This document shows, piece after piece, positions 1-11,314 of a DNA stretch of 64,000 nucleotides. The position numbers and the translations under genes are program-made. Under the pieces are notes generated by a model. The model saw only the letters and a program-made list of their open reading frames with translations, did no database searches and was not told the DNA's origin. The number at the start of each line of letters is the position of its first letter. Position 1 is the stretch's first letter. The stretch is from Sabellastarte sp. h YS-2021 (lineage: Eukaryota > Annelida > Polychaeta > Sabellida > Sabellidae), in contig OZ024936.1 in NCBI GenBank assembly GCA_964017235.1, forward strand, positions 13,058,496-13,122,495. Direction: 5' to 3'.

Positions 1-193
1 TAAATGGGGATTTCGTCGTACATGTGTAGATGCCTTACCCTCGAGTACGCCAATTTTGGTCGTTCCGAGGGACACCAATTTTTTTCCACCAATGGATAGA
101 GTGGTCCAGTCTGAGTCTATACAATATAACAGGGTAGGGTCTAAAGACCTTAATTTCGTAGATATGAGCAGAAACAGTATTTCCCATTGATTT
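1..193. repeat. Class A monomer, reference copy (193 bp)
   Basis: This reference copy runs from the 'taaatgggga' box to 'cattgatttt'. Landmarks in monomer coordinates are: head 11-30 (ttcgtcgtacatgtgtag), variable 'ccctcgag' with an XhoI site at 38-45, 'ccaattttgg' at 50-59, a T7 tract at 79-85, 'ccaatgg' at 89-95, an inverted repeat ggtct-aa-agacc at 138-149, and variable 'atttcgtag' around 157. It has 7 CpG sites, and the CpG observed/expected ratio is about 0.85 by my count (37 C, 43 G). Its length is close to a typical nucleosome repeat length, which is suggestive only. Confidence 0.97.
138..149. other. Short inverted repeat ggtct-aa-agacc (in most monomers)
   Basis: The arms are perfect 5-bp complements around an AA spacer; with one mismatch they extend to 8 bp (135-152). 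The motif lies at the same place in each monomer, but this is also where the common variants fall: 141 c to g, 142 t to c and 148-149 cc to at. Each breaks a pair, and I saw no compensating change. The dyad is therefore real in sequence but shows no sign of being maintained. Confidence 0.75.
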
Positions 194-772
194 TAAATGG
201 GGATTTCGTCGTACATGTGTAGATGCCTTACCATCGAGTACGCCAATTTTGGTCGTTCTGAGGGACACCAATTTTTTTCCACCAATGGATAGAGTGGTCC
301 AGTCTGAGTCTATACAATATAACAGGGTAGGGTCTAAAGACCTTAATTTCGTAGATATGAGCAAAAACAGTATTTCCCATTGATTTTAAATGGGGATTTC
401 GTCGTACATGTGTAGATGCCTTACCATCGAGTACGCCAATTTTGGTCGTTCCGAGGGACACCAATTTTTTTCCACCAATGGATAGAGTGGTCCAGTCTGA
501 GTCTATACAATATAACAGGGTAGGGTCTAAAGACCTTAATTTCGTAGATATGAGCAGAAACAGTATTTCCCATTGATTTTAAATGGGGATTTCGTCGTAC
601 ATGTGTAGATGCCTTACCATCCAGTACGCCAATTTTGGTCGTTCCGAGGGACACCAATTTTTTTCCACCAATGGATAGAGTGGTCCAGTCTGAGTCTATA
701 CAATATAACAGGGTAGGGTCTAAAGAATTTAATTTCGTAGATATGAGCAGAAACAGTATTTCCCATTGATTT

Positions 773-973
773 TAAATGGGGATTTTGCCATGCATATACA
801 CTAGTACAGGTGCCTTACCATCGAGTACGCCAATTTTGGTCGTTCCGAGGGACACCAATTTTTTTCCACCAATGGATAGAGTGGTCCAGTCTGAGTCTAT
901 ACAATATAACAGGGTAGGGTCTAAAGACCTTAATTTTGTAGATATGAGCAGAAACAGTATTTCTCATTGATTT
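773..973. repeat. Class B monomer, reference copy (201 bp)
   Basis: The copy is the same as class A from 'tgccttacc' onward and over the first 13 bases. The head between them is 25 bp (tgccatgcatatacactagt followed by acagg) instead of 17. Aligned to A, B has an 8-bp insertion 'atacacta' plus several clustered substitutions, and gains NsiI (atgcat) and SpeI (actagt) sites. The tail of this copy carries T at position 157 (attttgtag) and 'ttctcattga'. Complete B monomers number 105, in runs of one to four. Confidence 0.97.
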
Positions 974-3892
974 TAAATCGGGATTTTGCCATGCATATAC
1001 ACTAGTACAGCTGCCTTACCATTGAGTACTCCAATTTTGGTCGTTCCGAGGGACACCAATTTTTTTCCACCAATGGATAGAGTGGTCCAGTCTGAGTCTA
1101 TACAATATAACAGGGTAGGGTCCAAAGACCTTAATTTTGTAGATATGAGCAGAAACAGTATTTCCCATTGATTTTAAATAGGGATTTTGCCATGCATATA
1201 CACTAGTACAGGTGCCTTACCATCGAGTACGCCAATTTTGGTCGTTCCGAGGGACACCAATTTTTTTCCACCAATGGATAGAGTGGTCCAGTCTGAGTCT
1301 ATACAATATAACAGGGTAGGGTGTAAAGACCTTAATTTCGTAGATATGTGCAGAAACAGTATTTCCCTTTGATTTTAAATGGGGATTTCGTCGTACATGT
1401 GTAGATGCCTTACCCTCGAGTACGCCAATTTTGGTCGTTCCGAGGGACACCAATTTTTTTCCACCAATGGATAGAGTGGTCCAGTCTGAGTCTATACAAT
1501 ATAACAGGGTAGGGTCTAAAGACCTTAATTTCGTAGATATGAGCAGAAAGAGTATTTCCCATTGATTTTAAATGGGGATTTCGTCGTACATGTGTAGATG
1601 CCTTACCATCGAGTACGCCAATTTTGGTCGTTCCGAGGGACACCAATTTTTTTCCACCAATGGACAGAGTGGTCCAGTCTGAGTCTATACAATATAACAG
1701 GGTAGGGTCTAAAGACCTTAATTTCGTAGATATGAGCAGAAACAGTATTTCCCATTGATTTTCAATAGGGATTTTGCCATGCAGATACACTAGTACAGGT
1801 GCCTTACCATCGAGTACGCCAATTTTGGTCGTTCCGAGGGACACCAATTTTTTTCCACCAATGGATAGAGTGGTCCAGTCTGAGTCTATACAATATAACA
1901 GGGTAGGGTGTAAAGACCTTAATTTCGTAGATATGAGCAGAAACAGTATTTCCCATTGATTTTAAATGGGGATTTCGTCGTACATGTGTAGATGCCTTAC
2001 CCTCGAGTACGCCAATTTTGGTCGTTCCGAGGGACACCAATTTTTTTCCACCAATGGATAGAGTGGTCCAGTCTGAGTCTATACAATATAACAGGGTAGG
2101 GTCTAAAGACCTTAATTTCGTAGATATGAGCAGAAACAGTATTTCCCATTGATTTTAAATGGGGATTTCGTCGTACATGTGTAGATGCCTTACCATCGAG
2201 TACGCCAATTTTGGTCGTTCTGAGGGACACCAATTTTTTTCCACCAATGGATAGAGTGGTCCAGTCTGAGTCTATACAATATAACAGGGTAGGGTCTAAA
2301 GACCTTAATTTCGTAGATATGAGCAAAAACAGTATTTCCCATTGATTTTAAATGGGGATTTCGTCGTACATGTGTAGATGCCTTACCATCGAGTACGCCA
2401 ATTTTGGTCGTTCCGAGGGACACCAATTTTTTTCCACCAATGGATAGAGTGGTCCAGTCTGAGTCTATACAATATAGCAGGGTAGGGTCTAAAGACCTTA
2501 ATTTCGTAGATATGAGCAAAAACAGTATTTCCCATTGATTTTAAATGGGGATTTCGTCGTACATGTGTAGATGCCTTACCATCGAGTACGCCAATTTTGG
2601 TCGTTCCGAGGGACACCAATTTTTTTCCACCAATGGATAGAGTGGTCCAGTCTGAGTCTATACAATATAACAGGGTAGGGTCTAAAGACCTTAATTTCGT
2701 AGATATGAGCAGAAACAGTATTTCCCATTGATTTTAAATGGGGATTTCGTCATACATGTGTAGATGCCTTACCATGGAGTACGCCAATTTTGGTCGTTCC
2801 GAGGGACACCAATTTTTTTCCACCAATGGATAGAGTGGTCCAGTCTGAGTCTATACAATATAACAGGGTAGGGTGTAAAGACCTTAATTTCGTAGATATG
2901 AGCAGAAACAGTATTTCCCATTGATTTTAAATGGGGATTTCGTCGTACATGTGTAGATGCCTTACCCTCGAGTACGCCAATTTTGGTCGTTCCGAGGGAC
3001 ACCAATTTTTTTCCACCAATGGATAGAGTGGTCCAGTCTGAGTCTATACAATATAACAGGGTAGGGTGTAAAGACCTTAATTTCGTAGATATGAGCAGAA
3101 ACAGTATTTCCCATTGATTTTAAATGGGGATTTCGTCGTACATGTGTAGATGCCTTACCATCGAGTACGCCAATTTTGGTCTTTCTGAGGGACACCAATT
3201 TTTTTCCACCAATGGATAGAGTGGTCCAGTCTGAGTCTATACAATATAACAGGGTAGGGTGTAAAGACCTTAATTTCGTAGATATGAGCAGAAACAGTAT
3301 TTCCCATTGATTTTAAATGGCGATTTCGTCGTACATGTGTAGATGCCTTACCATCGAGTACGCCAATTTTGGTCGTTCCGAGGGACACCAATTTTTTTCT
3401 ACCAATGGATAGAGTGGTCCAGTCTGAGTCTATACAATATAACAGGGTAGGGTCTAAAGACCTTAATTTCGTAGATATGAGCAGAAACAGTATTTCCCAT
3501 TGATTTTAAATGGGGATTTCGTCGTACATGTGTAGATGCCTTACCATCGAGTACGCCAATTTTGGTCGTTCCGAGGGACACCAATTTTTTTCCACCAATG
3601 GATAGAGTGGTCCAGTCTGAGTCTATACAATATAGCAGGGTAGGGTCTAAAGACCTTAATTTCGTAGATATGAGCAAAAACAGTATTTCCCATTGATTTT
3701 AAATGGGGATTTCGTCGTACATGTGTAGATGCCTTACCATCGAGTACGCCAATTTTGGTCGTTCCGAGGGACACCAATTTTTTTCCACCAATGGATAGAG
3801 TGGTCCAGTCTGAGTCTATACAATATAACAGGGTAGGGTCTAAAGACCTTAATTTCGTAGATATGAGCAGAAACAGTATTTCCCATTGATTT
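773..3892. repeat. HOR 3.1 kb, copy 1 (16 monomers, 3,120 bp)
   Basis: The order is B773 B974 B1175 A1376 A1569 B1762, then ten A monomers from 1963 to 3700, the longest A run in the window. Markers matched in copy 2 (3893-6626) include 'taaatcg' at 974, 'gcagaaag' at 1376, 'atggacag' at 1569, 'gcagatac' at 1762, 'tcatacatg' plus 'ccatggag' at 2735, 'tctttctg' at 3121, 'taaatggcg' and 'ttctacc' at 3314, and 'aatatagc' at 3507. Copy 2 lacks two monomer equivalents. Confidence 0.93.
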
Positions 3893-6626
3893 TCAATAGG
3901 GATTTTGCCATGCATATACACTAGTACAGGTGCCTTACCATCGAGTACGCCAATTTTGGTCGTTCCGAGGGACACCAATTTTTTTCCACCAATGGATAGA
4001 GTGGTCCAGTCTGAGTCTATACAATATAACAGGGTAGGGTCTAAAGACCTTAATTTTGTAGATATGAGCAGAAACAGTATTTCTCATTGATTTTAAATCG
4101 GGATTTTGCCATGCATATACACTAGTACAGCTGCCTTACCATTGAGTACTCCAATTTTGGTCGTTCCGAGGGACACCAATTTTTTTCCACCAATGGATAG
4201 AGTGGTCCAGTCTGAGTCTATACAATATAACAGGGTAGGGTCCAAAGACCTTAATTTTGTAGATATGAGCAGAAACAGTATTTCCCATTGATTTTAAATA
4301 GGGATTTTGCCATGCATATACACTAGTACAGGTGCCTTACCATCGAGTACGCCAATTTTGGTCGTTCCGAGGGACACCAATTTTTTTCCACCAATGGATA
4401 GAGTGGTCCAGTCTGAGTCTATACAATATAACAGGGTAGGGTCTAAAGACCTTAATTTCGTAGATATGAGCAGAAAGAGTATTTCCCATTGATTTTAAAT
4501 GGGGATTTCGTCGTACATGTGTAGATGCCTTACCATCGAGTACGCCAATTTTGGTCGTTCCGAGGGACACCAATTTTTTTCCACCAATGGACAGAGTGGT
4601 CCAGTCTGAGTCTATACAATATAACAGGGTAGGGTCTAAAGACCTTAATTTCGTAGATATGAGCAGAAACAGTATTTCCCATTGATTTTCAATAGGGATT
4701 TTGCCATGCAGATACACTAGTACAGGTGCCTTACCATCGAGTACGCCAATTTTGGTCGTTCCGAGGGACACCAATTTTTTTCCACCAATGGATAGAGTGG
4801 TCCAGTCTGAGTCTATACAATATAACAGGGTAGGGTGTAAAGACCTTAATTTCGTAGATATGAGCAGAAACAGTATTTCCCATTGATTTTAAATGGGGAT
4901 TTCGTCGTACATGTGTAGATGCCTTACCCTCGAGTACGCCAATTTTGGTCGTTCCGAGGGACACCAATTTTTTTCCACCAATGGATAGAGTGGTCCAGTC
5001 TGAGTCTATACAATATAACAGGGTAGGGTCTAAAGACCTTAATTTCGTAGATATGAGCAGAAACAGTATTTCCCATTGATTTTAAATGGGGATTTCGTCG
5101 TACATGTGTAGATGCCTTACCATCGAGTACGCCAATTTTGGTCGTTCTGAGGGACACCAATTTTTTTCCACCAATGGATAGAGTGGTCCAGTCTGAGTCT
5201 ATACAATATAACAGGGTAGGGTCTAAAGACCTTAATTTCGTAGATATGAGCAAAAACAGTATTTCCCATTGATTTTAAATGGGGATTTCGTCGTACATGT
5301 GTAGATGCCTTACCATCGAGTACGCCAATTTTGGTCGTTCCGAGGGACACCAATTTTTTTCCACCAATGGATAGAGTGGTCCAGTCTGAGTCTATACAAT
5401 ATAGCAGGGTAGGGTCTAAAGACCTTAATTTCGTAGATATGAGCAAAAACAGTATTTCCCATTGATTTTAAATGGGGATTTCGTCGTACATGTGTAGATG
5501 CCTTACCATCGAGTACGCCAATTTTGGTCGTTCCGAGGGACACCAATTTTTTTCCACCAATGGATAGAGTGGTCCAGTCTGAGTCTATACAATATAACAG
5601 GGTAGGGTCTAAAGACCTTAATTTCGTAGATATGAGCAGAAACAGTATTTCCCATTGATTTTAAATGGGGATTTCGTCATACATGTGTAGATGCCTTACC
5701 ATGGAGTACGCCAATTTTGGTCGTTCCGAGGGACACCAATTTTTTTCCACCAATGGATAGAGTGGTCCAGTCTGAGTCTATACAATATAACAGGGTAGGG
5801 TGTAAAGACCTTAATTTCGTAGATATGAGCAGAAACAGTATTTCCCATTGATTTTAAATGGGGATTTCGTCGTACATGTGTAGATGCCTTACCATCGAGT
5901 ACGCCAATTTTGGTCTTTCTGAGGGACACCAATTTTTTTCCACCAATGGATAGAGTGGTCCAGTCTGAGTCTATACAATATAACAGGGTAGGGTGTAAAG
6001 ACCTTAATTTCGTAGATATGAGCAGAAACAGTATTTCCCATTGATTTTAAATGGCGATTTCGTCGTACATGTGTAGATGCCTTACCATCGAGTACGCCAA
6101 TTTTGGTCGTTCCGAGGGACACCAATTTTTTTCTACCAATGGATAGAGTGGTCCAGTCTGAGTCTATACAATATAACAGGGTAGGGTCTAAAGACCTTAA
6201 TTTCGTAGATATGAGCAGAAACAGTATTTCCCATTGATTTTAAATGGGGATTTCGTCGTACATGTGTAGATGCCTTACCATCGAGTACGCCAATTTTGGT
6301 CGTTCCGAGGGACACCAATTTTTTTCCACCAATGGATAGAGTGGTCCAGTCTGAGTCTATACAATATAGCAGGGTAGGGTCTAAAGACCTTAATTTCGTA
6401 GATATGAGCAAAAACAGTATTTCCCATTGATTTTAAATGGGGATTTCGTCGTACATGTGTAGATGCCTTACCATCGAGTACGCCAATTTTGGTCGTTCCG
6501 AGGGACACCAATTTTTTTCCACCAATGGATAGAGTGGTCCAGTCTGAGTCTATACAATATAACAGGGTAGGGTCTAAAGACCTTAATTTCGTAGATATGA
6601 GCAGAAACAGTATTTCCCATTGATTT
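3893..6626. repeat. HOR 3.1 kb, copy 2 (14 monomers, 2,734 bp)
   Basis: The order is B3893 B4094 B4295 A4496 B4689, then nine A monomers from 4890 to 6434. The copy sits directly after copy 1 and shares its rare markers in the same order. Two 193-bp losses explain the shorter length. Monomer 4295 is a fusion of the counterparts of 1175 and 1376, and the counterpart of monomer 2928 is absent between 5662 and 5855. The offset to copy 1 therefore goes from 3,120 to 2,927 to 2,734. Confidence 0.93.
4295..4495. repeat. Chimeric monomer: B head of 1175-type, tail of 1376-type
   Basis: The left part has 'taaataggg', the B head and 'ccatcgag', as in monomer 1175. The right part has 'gtctaaag' and the rare 'gcagaaagag', as in A monomer 1376, rather than the 'gtgtaaag' and 'tgtgcag' of 1175. 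The exchange point lies between about 4346 and 4441. The fusion removes exactly 193 bp relative to copy 1. Confidence 0.85.
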
Positions 6627-7406
6627 TCAATAGGGATTTTGCCATGCATATACACTAGTACAGGTGCCTTACCATCGAGTACGCCAATTTTGGTCGTTCC
6701 GAGGGACACCAATTTTTTTCCACCAATGGATAGAGTGGTCCAGTCTGAGTCTATACAATATAACAGGGTAGGGTGTAAAGACCTTAATTTCGTAGATATG
6801 AGCAGAAACAGTATTTCCCATTGATTTTAAATGGGGATTTCGTCGTACATGTGTAGATGCCTTACCCTCGAGTACGCCAATTTTGGTCGTTCCGAGGGAC
6901 ACCAATTTTTTTCCACCAATGGATAGAGTGGTCCAGTCTGAGTCTATACAATATAACAGGGTAGGGTCTAAAGACCTTAATTTCGTAGATATGAGCAGAA
7001 ACAGTATTTCCCATTGATTTTAAATGGGGATTTCGTCGTACATGTGTAGATGCCTTACCATCGAGTACGCCAATTTTGGTCGTTCTGAGGGACACCAATT
7101 TTTTTCCACCAATGGATAGAGTGGTCCAGTCTGAGTCTATACAATATAACAGGGTAGGGTCTAAAGACCTTAATTTCGTAGATATGAGCAAAAACAGTAT
7201 TTCCCATTGATTTTAAATGGGGATTTCGTCGTACATGTGTAGATGCCTTACCATCGAGTACGCCAATTTTGGTCGTTCCGAGGGACACCAATTTTTTTCC
7301 ACCAATGGATAGAGTGGTCCAGTCTGAGTCTATACAATATAACAGGGTAGGGTGTAAAGACCTTAATTTCGTAGATATGAGCAGAAACAGTATTTCCCAT
7401 TGATTT
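6627..7406. repeat. B-A-A-A block (780 bp)
   Basis: Monomers start at 6627 (B, 'tcaatag' start), 6828 ('ccctcgag'), 7021 ('gttctgag', 'gcaaaaac') and 7214 ('gtgtaaag'). The three A monomers resemble the start of the next block, so 6828 and 7021 are close matches to 7407 and 7600. The same B-A-A-A pattern occurs at 23055-23834. Confidence 0.9.
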
Positions 7407-9167
7407 TAAATGGGGATTTCGTCGTACATGTGTAGATGCCTTACCCTCGAGTACGCCAATTTTGGTCGTTCCGAGGGACACCAATTTTTTTCCACCAATG
7501 GATAGAGTGGTCCAGTCTGAGTCTATACAATATAACAGGGTAGGGTCTAAAGACCTTAATTTCGTAGATATGAGCAGAAACAGTATTTCCCATTGATTTT
7601 AAATGGGGATTTCGTCGTACATGTGTAGATGCCTTACCATCGAGTACGCCAATTTTGGTCGTTCTGAGGGACACCAATTTTTTTCCACCAATGGATAGAG
7701 TGGTCCAGTCTGAGTCTATACAATATAACAGGGTAGGGTCTAAAGACCTTAATTTCGTAGATATGAGCAAAAACAGTATTTCCCATTGATTTTAAATGGG
7801 GATTTCGTCGTACATGTGTAGATGCCTTACCATCGAGTACGCCAATTTTGGTCGTTCCGAGGGACACCAATTTTTTTCCACCAATGGATAGAGTGGTCCA
7901 GTCTGAGTCTATACAATATAACAGGGTAGGGTCTAAAGACCTTAATTTCGTAGATATGAGCAGAAACAGTATTTCCCATTGATTTTAAATGGGGATTTCG
8001 TCGTACATGTGTAGATGCCTTACCATCCAGTACGCCAATTTTGGTCGTTCCGAGGGACACCAATTTTTTTCCACCAATGGATAGAGTGGTCCAGTCTGAG
8101 TCTATACAATATAACAGGGTAGGGTCTAAAGAATTTAATTTCGTAGATATGAGCAGAAACAGTATTTCCCATTGATTTTAAATGGGGATTTTGCCATGCA
8201 TATACACTAGTACAGGTGCCTTACCATCGAGTACGCCAATTTTGGTCGTTCCGAGGGACACCAATTTTTTTCCACCAATGGATAGAGTGGTCCAGTCTGA
8301 GTCTATACAATATAACAGGGTAGGGTCTAAACACCTTAATTTTGTAGATATGAGCAGAAACAGTATTTCTCATTGATTTTAAATCGGGATTTTGCCATGC
8401 ATATACACTAGTACAGCTGCCTTACCATTGAGTACTCCAATTTTGGTCGTTCCGAGGGACACCAATTTTTTTCCACCAATGGATAGAGTGGTCCAGTCTG
8501 AGTATATACAATATAACAGGGTAGGGTCCAAAGACCTTAATTTTGTAGATATGAGCAGAAACAGTATTTCCCATTGATTTTAAATAGGGATTTTGCCATG
8601 CATATACACTAGTACAGGTGCCTTACCATCGAGTACGCCAATTTTGGTCGTTCCGAGGGACACCAATTTTTTTCCACCAATGGATAGAGTGGTCCAGTCT
8701 GAGTCTATACAATATAACAGGGTAGGGTGTAAAGACCTTAATTTCGTAGATATGTGCAGAAACAGTATTTCCCTTTGATTTTAAATGGGGATTTCGTCGT
8801 ACATGTGTAGATGCCTTACCCTCGAGTACGCCAATTTTGGTCGTTCCGAGGGACACCAATTTTTTTCCACCAATGGATAGAGTGGTCCAGTCTGAGTCTA
8901 TACAATATAACAGGGTAGGGTCTAAAGACCTTAATTTCGTAGATATGAGCAGAAAGAGTATTTCCCATTGATTTTAAATGGGGATTTCGTCGTACATGTG
9001 TAGATGCCTTACCATCGAGTACGCCAATTTTGGTCGTTCCGAGGGACACCAATTTTTTTCCACCAATGGATAGAGTGGTCCAGTCTGAGTCTATACAATA
9101 TAACAGGGTAGGGTCTAAAGACCTTAATTTCGTAGATATGAGCAGAAACAGTATTTCCCATTGATTT
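7407..9167. repeat. 1,761-bp segment, second copy of 1-1761
   Basis: The offset is 7,406. Monomers are A7407 A7600 A7793 A7986 B8179 B8380 B8581 A8782 A8975. Shared rare markers include 'ccatccag' with 'aagaattt' (7986), 'taaatcg' (8380), 'tgtgcag' and 'ccctttga' (8581) and 'gcagaaag' (8782). Private differences are 'aaacacc' at 8179 and 'gtatatac' at 8380. Similarity to 1-1761 ends where copy 1 enters B1762 and this copy continues with A9168. Confidence 0.92.
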
Positions 9168-9360
9168 TAAATGGGGATTTCGTCGTACATGTGTAGATGC
9201 CTTACCATCGAGTACGCCAATTTTGGTCGTTCCGAGGGACACCAATTTTTTTCCACCAATGGATAGAGTGGTCCAGTCTGAGTCTATACAATATAGCAGG
9301 GTAGGGTCTAAAGACCTTAATTTCGTAGATATGAGCAAAAACAGTATTTCCCATTGATTT
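9168..9360. repeat. Single A monomer linking two duplicated blocks
   Basis: It carries 'aatatagc' and 'gcaaaaac', the combination seen in monomers such as 2349, 3507 and 6241. It lies between the 7407-9167 segment and the 9361-11314 segment, and its counterpart at 20908 has neither marker. It is therefore a junction monomer not covered by either long match. Confidence 0.85.
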
Positions 9361-11314
9361 TAAATGGGGATTTCGTCGTACATGTGTAGATGCCTTACCA
9401 TCGAGTACGCCAATTTTGGTCGTTCTGAGGGACACCAATTTTTTTCCACCAATGGATAGAGTGGTCCAGTCTGAGTCTATACAATATAACAGGGTAGGGT
9501 CTAAAGACCTTAATTTCGTAGATATGAGCAGAAACAGTATTTCCCATTGATTTTCAATAGGGATTTTGCCATGCAGATACACTAGTACAGGTGCTTTACC
9601 ATCGAGTACGCCAATTTTGGTCGTTCCGAGGGACACCAATTTTTTTCCACCAATGGATAGAGTGGTCCAGTCTGAGTCTATACAATATAACAGGGTAGGG
9701 TGTAAAGACCTTAATTTCGTAGATATGAGCAGAAACAGTATTTCCCATTGATTTTAAATGGGGATTTCGTCGTACATGTGTAGATGCCTTACCCTCGAGT
9801 ACGCCAATTTTGGTCGTTCCGAGGGACACCAATTTTTTTCCACCAATGGATAGAGTGGTCCAGTCTGAGTCTATACAATATAACAGGGTAGGGTCTAAAG
9901 ACCTTAATTTCGTAGATATGAGCAGAAACAGTATTTCCCATTGATTTTAAATGGGGATTTCGTCGTACATGTGTAGATGCCTTACCATCGAGTACGCCAA
10001 TTTTGGTCGTTCTGAGGGACACCAATTTTTTTCCACCAATGGATAGAGTGGTCCAGTCTGAGTCTATACAATATAACAGGGTAGGGTCTAAAGACCTTAA
10101 TTTCGTAGATATGAGCAAAAACAGTATTTCCCATTGATTTTAAATGGGGATTTCGTCGTACATGTGTAGATGCCTTACCATCGAGTACGCCAATTTTGGT
10201 CGTTCCGAGGGACACCAATTTTTTTCCACCAATGGATAGAGTGGTCCAGTCTGAGTCTATACAATATAACAGGGTAGGGTCCAAAGACCTTAATTTTGTA
10301 GATATGAGCAGAAACAGTATTTCCCATTGATTTTAAATGGGGATTTTGCCATGCATATACACTAGTACAGCTGCCTTACCATTGAGTACTCCAATTTTGG
10401 TCGTTCCGAGGGACACCAATTTTCTTCCACCAATGGATAGAGTGGTCCAGTCTGAGTCTATACAATATAACAGGGTAGGGTCCAAAGACCTTAATTTTGT
10501 AGATATGAGCAGAAACAGTATTTCCCATTGATTTTAAATAGGGATTTTGCCATGCATATACACTAGTACAGGTGCCTTACCATCGAGTACGCCAATTTTG
10601 GTCGTTCCGAGGGACACCAATTTTTTTCCACCAATGGATAGAGTGGTCCAGTCTGAGTCTATACAATATAACAGGGTAGGGTCTAAAGACCTTAATTTCG
10701 TAGATATGAGCAGAAACAGTATTTCCCATTGATTTTAAATGGGGATTTCGTCATACATGTGTAGATGCCTTACCATCGAGTACGCCAATTTTGGTCGTTC
10801 CGAGGGACACCAATTTTTTTCCACCAATGGATAGAGTGGTCCAGTCTGAGTCTATACAATATAACAGGGTAGGGTCTAAAGACCTTAATTTCGTAGATAT
10901 GAGCAGAAACAGTATTTCCCATTGATTTTAAATGGGGATTTCGTCGTACATGTGTAGATGCCTTACCATCGAGTACGCCAATTTTGGTCGTTCCGAGGGA
11001 CACCAATTTTTTTCCACCAATGGATAGAGTGGTCCAGTCTGAGTCTATACAATATAGCAGGGTAGGGTCTAAAGACCTTAATTTCGTAGATATGAGCAAA
11101 AACAGTATTTCCCATTGATTTTAAATGGGGATTTCGTCGTACATGTGTAGATGCCTTACCATCGAGTACGCCAATTTTGGTCGTTCCGAGGGACACCAAT
11201 TTTTTTCCACCAATGGATAGAGTGGTCCAGTCTGAGTCTATACAATATAACAGGGTAGGGTCTAAAGACCTTAATTTCGTAGATATGAGCAGAAACAGTA
11301 TTTCCCATTGATTT
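9361..11314. repeat. 1,954-bp HOR, copy 1 (10 monomers)
   Basis: The order is A9361 B9554 A9755 A9948 A10141 B10334 B10535 A10736 A10929 A11122. It recurs at 21101-23054 (offset 11,740). The strongest shared marker is a rare C interrupting the T7 tract ('aattttcttcc') in 10334 and 22074. 'tcatacatg' (10736/22476) and 'aatatagc' (10929/22669) are also shared. Monomer 10141 is an A whose tail is of B-linked type ('gtccaaag', T157). Confidence 0.92.

Larger units (their letters stand above)
1..772. repeat. A-A-A-A block with 'aagaattt' end
   Basis: Monomers start at 1, 194, 387 and 580. The first has 'ccctcgag', the second 'gttctgag' with 'gcaaaaac', the third is consensus, and the fourth has 'ccatccag' and 'aagaattt'. 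This four-monomer order recurs at 7407-8178 and, with small changes, at 18552-19323 and 37167-37938. In each case a B run follows. It is the left part of a 1,761-bp segment repeated at 7407-9167. Confidence 0.93.

Noticed and set aside
12..27. CENP-B box-like sequence starting 'tttcgtcgtacatgtg' in A monomers.
   Set aside because: It matches 7 of the 9 core positions (TTCG, A and two of the four in CGGG). With a 16-bp window and many registers this is within chance, and class B lacks it altogether.
50..85. Sub-repeat origin of the monomer from the two 'ccaatttt' copies 25 bp apart.
   Set aside because: Beyond the 8-bp match the two 25-bp segments agree at only about 13 of 25 positions, mostly within the 8-mer, so there is no convincing internal duplication.
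52..85. Phased A-tract DNA curvature from 'aatttt' and the T7 tract.
   Set aside because: There are only two tracts, 25 bp apart, which is not an integral number of helical turns.
132..139. Telomere-like or G-quadruplex motif 'gggtaggg'.
   Set aside because: Two G3 runs occur per monomer with the nearest other G runs more than 60 bp away. There is no TTAGGG-type tandem.
776..970. Plus-strand 64-codon reading frames starting in each B head with a 'gggg' just after the ATG.
   Set aside because: The frame exists in B monomers because the head supplies an ATG. It is present in dozens of copies with unconstrained changes and is not plausible as a gene.
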